NCBI GenBank assembly: GCA_902796835.1
Contig: CADBQP010000012.1
Coordinates: 1 to 38,288, forward strand
Reading direction: 5' to 3'
Origin: an uncultured Bacteroidales bacterium
Lineage (GTDB): Bacteria; Bacteroidota; Bacteroidia; Bacteroidales; Bacteroidaceae
DNA: 38,288 nt
The notes beneath the pieces are model-generated. The model saw nothing but the letters and a program-made list of their open reading frames with translations, searched no databases and was not told the DNA's origin. How positions within the stretch are numbered: position 1 is the stretch's first letter; every line of letters begins with the position of its first letter. Positions 33,703 through 38,288 of the stretch are shown in pieces. The translations under genes were made by a program, and so were the position numbers.

Positions 33703-34100
33703 AACGACTGCTCACCTCCTATCCGCTCAGCCTAATGTGCATTGCACTGACGTGGTATCTGTGCCTGTTCAAACCGCCTTCGGTGGATTTCATGTCGTTC
33801 AAAGACTCAGACAAATGGGCCCACACGGTGATGTATCTCGGGACGTGCTCCATCATCTGGCTGGAATATCGGCGGCGCCACGCCAAGCTCTACTGGCAGC
33901 GCCTGATTGTCTGGGCCGTGGCAGCACCCATCGCCATGAGCGGGCTCATTGAATGGGCACAAGCCAGCCTCACCACCTATCGCAGCGGCGATGTGGCCGA
34001 CTTTCTGGCCAACACTCTTGGTGTGGTGCTTGCCATCCCCGTGGGGATATGGCTGGTGCCGAGACTCTTGTCGCACTTCAAGAAAAATACTCCAAACTGA
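33699..34100 (+). CDS. VanZ-like membrane protein
   Basis: Small inner-membrane protein of 133 residues with about four helices: MCIALTWYLCLFKPP, the KWAHTVMYLGTCSIIWLEY region, WAVAAPIAMSGLIEWAQ and FLANTLGVVLAIPVGIWLV. The family marks DKWAH and GLIEWAQ...RSGDVADFLANTLG are present. VanZ-like proteins are named after a teicoplanin-resistance accessory, but most chromosomal members have no known role. ATG 33699 is chosen: it overlaps the helicase stop, and the upstream extension is out-of-frame helicase sequence. Confidence 0.88.
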   Translation: MKRLLTSYPLSLMCIALTWYLCLFKPPSVDFMSFKDSDKWAHTVMYLGTCSIIWLEYRRRHAKLYWQRLIVWAVAAPIAMSGLIEWAQASLTTYRSGDVADFLANTLGVVLAIPVGIWLVPRLLSHFKKNTPN

Positions 34101-34140
34101 TTTATTCACAACGCCCTTTCGGATTTAACAATCTATACAC

Positions 34141-34932
34141 ATGGTCAACACCTATTCTAAACTTTATCTGCGCATCTGCAACGAGCACATATTCTTTGCG
34201 CGCTACGATGCCACAATGCCCGGGTCTTTTGCCTTTGTGCGCCATCCGCTGCGCCACAACGTGTCGCTGATGGTCAACATGAGGGACGCGCTGCAGTCGA
34301 ACTCTGCCCTCGGTGTAGGTGCCACGTCGGTTGAGGCCGTTGTGGTGGGGCCCGCCACCTTGGTTCCGTTCGCTGAATTTCAGCAAGAGGATGCCGAAGT
34401 GCTCTACAAGAGCTGCTTTGAACCCGAAGGCCGCCATCGCGTTTTCTACGACACGATTGCCTCCACAGAATCGGCCTTGCTCTTTGCTCTCGACGAGCCC
34501 ACCCACACGGCTCTGACCGATGCCTTCGAGCACATACACTTCACGTCGGCCTCGACGTCGCTGCTGCGCCACTTTTCGCGCAAGGGCGGCGAATTCAAGT
34601 TCCGATTCTATGCCTACCTGCACGAAGAACAGCTGACCCTCATGGCCTTCCACGAATCGCGTCTGCTCACTCTGTGCGATTATGTCGTGAAAGCCCCTGC
34701 CGACATAGCATATTATGTGGCAGGAGTGGCCAATCAGTTTGGGTCGCAGCCCGCCATGAAAGCTTTCTACGTTTTGGGCGAAGAGCCCCTGCGCAACGCA
34801 GCCTCCGAAATGCTCAAGAAGGTGGTGCCCAACGTTTTTGAAATCGACGCGGCCAAGGAATTTGCAGGCCACGAAATAGCCACAAACACTCAAGTGCCCT
34901 ACGACATGGTGACACTGCTTTTGGGAGAATAA
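34141..34932 (+). CDS. DUF3822-family protein
   Basis: A cytoplasmic-looking protein of 263 residues with no signal or membrane segment, matching the Bacteroidetes DUF3822 family by its start (YSKLYLRICNEHIFFARYD), its repeated actin-like-fold character (STESALLFALDEPTHTALTDAF; HEEQLTLMAFHESRLLTLCDYVV), and its position directly before rsmD. The stable DUF3822-rsmD neighbourhood suggests a link to ribosome maturation or simply shared transcription. The biochemical function is not known to me. The gap to rsmD is 13 bases. Confidence 0.82.
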   Translation: MVNTYSKLYLRICNEHIFFARYDATMPGSFAFVRHPLRHNVSLMVNMRDALQSNSALGVGATSVEAVVVGPATLVPFAEFQQEDAEVLYKSCFEPEGRHRVFYDTIASTESALLFALDEPTHTALTDAFEHIHFTSASTSLLRHFSRKGGEFKFRFYAYLHEEQLTLMAFHESRLLTLCDYVVKAPADIAYYVAGVANQFGSQPAMKAFYVLGEEPLRNAASEMLKKVVPNVFEIDAAKEFAGHEIATNTQVPYDMVTLLLGE

Positions 34933-34945
34933 AAGGTCTGAATCT

Positions 34946-35497
34946 ATGCGCATTATCACGGGAAAGTATAAAGGGCGCCACTTCGATGTGCCCCACACCT
35001 TTAAGGCACGGCCCACCACCGACTTTGCCAAAGAAAACTTGTTCAACGTATTGCGCGCATACGTTGATTTTGAAGACACGCGCGCCCTCGATCTCTTTGG
35101 CGGCACGGGCAGCATCAGCCTTGAGCTGCTTTCGCGCGGATGTCCTCGCGTGGTCACAGTGGAAAAGGACCGTCGCCACTTTGCATTCATAGCACAAGTC
35201 ATGCGAAAGCTGGCCGACCCTGCCGCCCTGCCCCTTTGCGGCGATGCCCTCCGATATGCCGAGCGCGCCACAGAGCAGTTCGACCTCGTGTTTGCCGACC
35301 CGCCCTATGCCCTGCCCGAACTATCGGAACTGCCCGAACGCATAATGGGAGGAAATCTGCTCGCAGAAGGCGGGCTGTTTGTGCTTGAGCATGGCAAAGA
35401 TCACGACTTTTCATGGCGGACCGACTTTTTGGAGCAGCGCACATACGGCAGTGTGAACTTTTCGTTTTTCAGAAAGAAAAGCGCAGAGCCGGTTTAG
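34946..35497 (+). CDS. rsmD: 16S rRNA (guanine(966)-N(2))-methyltransferase
   Basis: Methylates G966 of 16S rRNA in the assembled 30S subunit using S-adenosylmethionine. The N-terminus has MRIITGKYKGRHFDVP and RPTTDFAKENLFNVL, the family signature. The SAM loop is LDLFGGTGSISLE (48-60) and the catalytic motif ADPPY (D118-Y121), the D/NPPY of amino-methyltransferases. Length 183 is normal. It is the last gene of the antiporter-helicase-vanZ-DUF3822-rsmD run. Confidence 0.96.
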   Translation: MRIITGKYKGRHFDVPHTFKARPTTDFAKENLFNVLRAYVDFEDTRALDLFGGTGSISLELLSRGCPRVVTVEKDRRHFAFIAQVMRKLADPAALPLCGDALRYAERATEQFDLVFADPPYALPELSELPERIMGGNLLAEGGLFVLEHGKDHDFSWRTDFLEQRTYGSVNFSFFRKKSAEPV

Positions 35498-35525
35498 CAG
35501 GGAGGGGAGCTTTTGGCAAAAAGAG

Positions 35526-35577
35526 TTGGCTCAACTCTTTAATCTCTCGGGCCGACACTTTAAATTGTTGAGCCAAC
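35526..35577. repeat. Dispersed intergenic repeat, copy 2 (inverted relative to copy 1)
   Basis: TTGGCTCAAC at 35526-35535 (inside the palindrome GAGTTGGCTCAACTC), TCTCTCGGGC at 35543-35552 and GTTGAGCCAA at 35567-35576. Read on the minus strand this is TTGGCTCAAC, 14 bases, GCCCGAGAGA, the same order and spacing as at 8384-8417. The two outer blocks also form an inverted repeat able to fold into a long hairpin. It lies just after rsmD. Confidence 0.6.
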
Positions 35578-35663
35578 AGTTCGCACCTTCTTGGCCAAGG
35601 CAAAATTAAGTTCAAAGGAGTTTTTTTCGGAACCGAGGCCTGTCGCAACCACGCCCAATAGAA

Positions 35664-35706
35664 ATGCGGCGAAGAAAGTTTGGTTAGAGAACTTTCTTCG
35701 CCGCAT
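35664..35706 (-). terminator. Terminator downstream of tRNA-Leu
   Basis: Perfect 17-bp stem (35664-35680 with 35690-35706) and 9-nt loop. On the minus strand the stem is followed by a moderately T-rich TTCTATT. It could also stop plus-strand transcription from rsmD. Confidence 0.8.
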
Positions 35707-35717
35707 AAGCGATTGTG

Positions 35718-35802
35718 TGCCCGGAGCGGGACTCGAACCCGCACAGCCATTACTGGCCAAAGGATTTTAAGTCCTTCGTGTCTACCATTCCACCATCTGG
35801 GC
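35718..35802 (-). tRNA. tRNA-Leu (anticodon UAA)
   Basis: Class II tRNA of 85 bases. It has an AAGGA/TCCTT anticodon stem around loop CTTAAAA (anticodon TAA at 35769-35767), a long variable arm (GCC/GGC), and T-arm GCGGGTTCGAGTCCCGC. CCA is not encoded. Acceptor arms GCCCAGA and TCCGGGC give one A-C mismatch at position 5:68. The D-loop (GAATGGTAGACAC) is one base shorter than in E. coli tRNA-Leu(UAA). It has its own -7 box at 35830 and a terminator. Confidence 0.95.
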
Positions 35803-35829
35803 AGCACTGGCTTTTTTGCAAAAGCGCTG

Positions 35830-35864
35830 CAAAAATATGAAAATCCGCCGAAATAAAGCGCAAA
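35830..35864 (-). promoter_or_regulatory. Promoter of tRNA-Leu
   Basis: On the minus strand TTTG (35861-35864), a 23-base spacer, then TATTTTTG (35830-35837). The mature tRNA begins 28 bases beyond the box. The -33 element lies inside the loop of the adjacent PAP2-gene terminator. Confidence 0.65.
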
Positions 35865-35896
35865 CACAGGCGATTATTTCGGCGGAAGGTTTTTTA
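35844..35896. terminator. Terminator of the PAP2/barrel gene
   Basis: Perfect 13-bp stem TCCGCCGAAATAA (35844-35856) with TTATTTCGGCGGA (35874-35886). On the minus strand it is followed by TTTTCATATTTTT; on the plus strand by TTTTTT at 35890-35896. Confidence 0.85.
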
Positions 35897-35912
35897 TGCC
35901 CTCAACGCGGGC

Positions 35913-37757
35913 TTAGAAATTCACTGCAAACGAGGCGCCAATTGTGAAGAAATGGGTGTCTTTCTTTATTATAAATTCGTAGGGTTCCATCTCGGTGCCA
36001 AGCGCGTAGTAGAGGCTTTCGAGGTTGGGTGTTGCGTACTTCAGGTGGCGATAGGGGTCATAGGTGAGTGTATAGTCCTTGCGCGTATAGTCGTAGTCGA
36101 TGAACACCTTCCACAAGAAGTTCGACTTGTATCGATAGGTCAGCGAAAGACCTGTGCCAAAGGTGGTTGTGTTGTTTCCGCCAAGGGTGATGTAGTCCCA
36201 CTCCAGATTATAGGTTTCTCCGGTGGAATTACAATGTGTAATGTCGAGCCTTGTAGGCTGCCCGTCGGTCACTTCCATCACGTAGCCCACGTCTTTAATA
36301 TCGCCAGAGAACTGAGCATTGATATCAAGTTCCTGCGTCATGCTGCGACCGATGAGGGCCTTTGTGCCAAGCGAGAAACGTTTTGAAAGCGGAAGGTTGA
36401 AAAACATTCCCACCGAAGCCGAAAATTCCGTGAGATGGTCGGAAACGATGTTCACCTGCTCATTCTTGACGATACCTGCCAAATTGCCTCTCAGGCTGGC
36501 AATCTTTGCTTCATATTCTGCGTCGGACATGGTGGGGTTAGTAGCCCGGATTATAAAGGCCAAGTCGTTTATGAGGCTAATTTTGCTCTGGCGCGACTGT
36601 TCCACGAAGTCGCTCCACGACTTGATGCTCATGGCTCTCACTCGGAAGCGACCGCCCACACCCACATACTTATTGAAGAAATAGGCGCCCTCGGCATCTA
36701 CCGTAGTAGCGGCACGGAACTTGGCCTTCATCTTGAAATTGGTGGCGAAGTCATACTGATCTAGTTCGTAGCGTAGGTCTTGAGGACCGAATTCCATGCT
36801 TTTGCCACCCAGACCGACGCCCATTGAAATGCTAAAGAACGAAGGTTTTTCGTTTTCGTGAAGAAGATCGTTGCGCAAAAGGCCGCGCCCCTTGAAGAAC
36901 ACATCGCTGAGCGCATAGCCCAACTCGCCGGAAAGAATACCGATGCCGGCTCCCGAGAGCACGTCGCTCACCCAGTGGCGATTGTTGAGCACACGCATCA
37001 CACCCGTAGCCGTGGCCACTCCATAGCCCAATACAGAAAACCATGGTGAGCGTGTGAGACCATATTCTTTGTGAAGAATTGTGGCACCCACAAACGAGGT
37101 TGCCGTATGCCCGGAGGGCCACGAGTTGGCCGTGGATCCGTCGGGGCGCATTTCGCTGGCAGTGTATTTGATGCTGTTCACTAAAATGGCCATGGTGCCA
37201 TACGACATGGCTGCCGTGGCGAGCAATCGGGGCCAGGTGCTGCGACCTTCGTAGCCTCCGAGTTTCAGACCCACCGTCATGGCAGGACCAAAATATTGCG
37301 TGTAGTCATCAATCTTTGTCTTAAACTTCGTGATAAGACGCGTGTTGGGGTGAAGCTCGTCGTTATAGTTTTGGCGAAACGAAGCTTTCTCGCCCTTGAT
37401 GGCTATGCCGGCAATAAAGAGCGGCACGCCCACGAAGGTCATGTCGTCCATAAACCGATATGGCTTCACTCCAGGGTTGCTCTCCATGCTGAAAAACTTT
37501 TTCTTAAAGCTTGTAGCGCTCACGCGCGAAGGGTTTTCCTCGGCACGCCCAAAGGCATAGAACGCTGGCTGACCGTCAATGATAGGCATTGTCGAATGGG
37601 CAGTCAGCGAATCGGGGAGTCCAAAGGGAATCGCTGCCTCAGCATCGCTTGTTAATGTATCAGATGGCGTAGCCACATCGTCGAAAGCCACCTCGCCGGC
37701 AAAAGCGGTTACTGATGCCGAAAGCATCATCAAGAAGAGTATAAGGTAGTTTTTCAT
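35913..37757 (-). CDS. PAP2 phosphatase fused to a C-terminal outer-membrane-type beta-barrel
   Basis: A signal peptide (1-20, ending TAFA) is followed by a PAP2 domain. All three phosphatase motifs are present: K197-x6-R204-P205, PSGH at 214-217 (H217), and R255-x5-H261-x3-D265, where Met replaces the usual Ser before Arg. Residues about 300-614 form amphipathic beta strands ending in an aromatic residue (FAVNF), typical of an outer-membrane barrel. Such fusions are recurrent in Bacteroidetes; the PAP2 part could dephosphorylate lipid A, undecaprenyl pyrophosphate or another phospholipid, and which one is not readable. The first 90 mature residues are unassigned. It has its own -7 box and terminator. 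Confidence 0.9.
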   Translation of the reverse strand: MKNYLILFLMMLSASVTAFAGEVAFDDVATPSDTLTSDAEAAIPFGLPDSLTAHSTMPIIDGQPAFYAFGRAEENPSRVSATSFKKKFFSMESNPGVKPYRFMDDMTFVGVPLFIAGIAIKGEKASFRQNYNDELHPNTRLITKFKTKIDDYTQYFGPAMTVGLKLGGYEGRSTWPRLLATAAMSYGTMAILVNSIKYTASEMRPDGSTANSWPSGHTATSFVGATILHKEYGLTRSPWFSVLGYGVATATGVMRVLNNRHWVSDVLSGAGIGILSGELGYALSDVFFKGRGLLRNDLLHENEKPSFFSISMGVGLGGKSMEFGPQDLRYELDQYDFATNFKMKAKFRAATTVDAEGAYFFNKYVGVGGRFRVRAMSIKSWSDFVEQSRQSKISLINDLAFIIRATNPTMSDAEYEAKIASLRGNLAGIVKNEQVNIVSDHLTEFSASVGMFFNLPLSKRFSLGTKALIGRSMTQELDINAQFSGDIKDVGYVMEVTDGQPTRLDITHCNSTGETYNLEWDYITLGGNNTTTFGTGLSLTYRYKSNFLWKVFIDYDYTRKDYTLTYDPYRHLKYATPNLESLYYALGTEMEPYEFIIKKDTHFFTIGASFAVNF

Positions 37758-37865
37758 TGTATATAAAGTATTACTTGTGTTTAAATTCGCAATTCAAAAG
37801 GCTATGAGCCAAAAAATGCAATGCAAAAAAATGATAAAAAAATCGCCATATCTTTCGTTTCGCTA

Positions 37866-37873
37866 CAAAAATA
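37866..37873 (-). promoter_or_regulatory. -7 box (TATTTTTG) for the PAP2/barrel gene
   Basis: Exact TAnnTTTG match on the minus strand, 109 bases upstream of the start codon, giving an AT-rich leader of about 100 bases. Confidence 0.5.
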
Positions 37874-38002
37874 GTAATAAAGTGTTAAACATCCTTAAAA
37901 AAATGTTTTTTTATTGTTTTTTTCAAGCTTTTGGCGACGGCAGGAATAATTATCTCCGAGATATTCTAAATAATCTCGAAGATTTTTTTCAAGAACTTAC
38001 AC

Positions 38003-38066
38003 AAAAAATCCCCGAAAGTCAGCACCACCGCGCACCACGTGCCCAGTAGCTCTAACTTTCGGGGAT
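38003..38066 (-). terminator. Long-loop hairpin with T-run, minus strand
   Basis: Perfect 12-bp arms ATCCCCGAAAGT (38008-38019) and ACTTTCGGGGAT (38055-38066) with a 35-nt loop. In the minus direction the stem is followed by TTTTTTG, as for a terminator of a gene entering from the right edge. Confidence 0.6.
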
Positions 38067-38078
38067 GTAACATTTAAT

Positions 38079-38158
38079 CGGAGTAATCAGAATAGCCTGA
38101 ATAATCCGATTATTCGGTTCTTTTGTTTTGCTATAGCGACTATAATAGTTATTATAGC
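38079..38158. repeat. Two AT-rich inverted repeats
   Basis: CGGAGTAATCAG / CTGAATAATCCG (38079-38108) is an imperfect hairpin with a 6-nt loop. GCTATA-gcg-ACTAT-a-ATAGT-tat-TATAGC (38130-38158) is symmetric, with matching 3-nt internal loops. With the imperfect ATCTCCGAGAT/ATCTCGAAGAT repeat at 37952-37983 and the terminator, this accounts for most of the non-coding right end. Confidence 0.55.
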
Positions 38159-38174
38159 TTTGTTGATTTAGCTT

Positions 38175-38288
38175 TCATTTCTTTTTTCTGAAAAAGTTTT
38201 GATTGTAAGCGCGCTTACAGGGTGCTTCTCCGGTCCCTGCGACCTTCGCTCGAAAAGAGTTCCCGCTCACGATGTTCTCCACCCGCGC
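38175..38288 (-). CDS. Possible 3' end of a minus-strand gene cut by the window edge
   Basis: The minus strand is open from the window edge to a TGA at 38175-38177 and would encode 37 residues (...VENIVSGNSFRAKVAGTGEAP...NQNFFRKKK). Support comes from the minus-strand terminator about 110 bases beyond the stop. A 16-bp perfect palindrome TGTAAGCGCGCTTACA (38204-38219) lies within it. I do not recognise the family, and the segment is too short to be certain that it is coding. Confidence 0.35.
   Translation of the reverse strand, partial: ARVENIVSGNSFRAKVAGTGEAPCKRAYNQNFFRKKK

Noticed and set aside
34102-35271. 389-codon antisense frame opposite DUF3822 and rsmD
   Set aside because: Both sense genes are clearly real; the antisense product is Arg/Ser-rich at its start and unrecognisable.
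37777-38049. 90-codon frame at the right edge
   Set aside because: Lys/Phe-rich translation of AT-rich non-coding DNA that crosses several inverted repeats.

Overview
The window is a stretch of Bacteroidales chromosome, most likely from the Prevotellaceae. This rests on the many TAnnTTTG-type -7 boxes (the Bacteroidetes housekeeping promoter), families largely confined to the phylum (DUF4923, DUF3822, PAP2 fused to a beta-barrel, TonB-receptor-like barrels with a carboxypeptidase-regulatory N-terminus), and the YDLQGRR...KKGIFI...NG type C-terminus on the secreted hexosaminidase. Coding density is high and base composition is even; no integrase, transposase or phage structural gene was seen. 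The genus is inference.

Left part (1-16,250): a secreted GH20 hexosaminidase, alaS, an AspT/YidE-type transporter tightly followed by a FucU-type sugar mutarotase, a secreted GHL10-type glycosidase, and a bifunctional aspartokinase/homoserine dehydrogenase that stands without thrB/thrC neighbours. A membrane-spanning regulator with an HTH-like tail lies on the minus strand. Divergent from it is an NfeD-SPFH membrane operon with four phased 10-bp direct repeats in front of its promoter. A DUF4923 lipoprotein converges on a sodium:solute symporter.

Middle (16,250-24,950): an etfB-etfA-acyl-CoA dehydrogenase gene set, a von Willebrand A protein, a divergent gene fusing a sigma-70-like protein to an A1S_2505/macro-like domain, and the rplU-rpmA operon.

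Right part (24,950-38,288): a large outer-membrane barrel protein divergent from a two-gene unit encoding an ABC/AAA-type ATPase and a DUF4435 (Toprim-like) protein. This is the same architecture as the PARIS anti-phage system (AriA/AriB). It is followed by tdk (opposite strand), a five-gene run (CaCA antiporter, RecD-like helicase, VanZ, DUF3822, rsmD), tRNA-Leu(UAA), a PAP2 phosphatase fused to a beta-barrel, and a palindrome-rich right edge with the possible tail of another minus-strand gene.

The most unusual items are the AAA-DUF4435 pair in a housekeeping context, the sigma/macro-like fusion beside a vWA gene, and two four-unit arrays of 22-bp palindromic repeats lying 13 kb apart, both in divergent intergenic regions. 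A second dispersed intergenic repeat (TTGGCTCAAC with GCCCGAGAGA) also occurs twice. All assignments come from reading the sequence; no database search was run.
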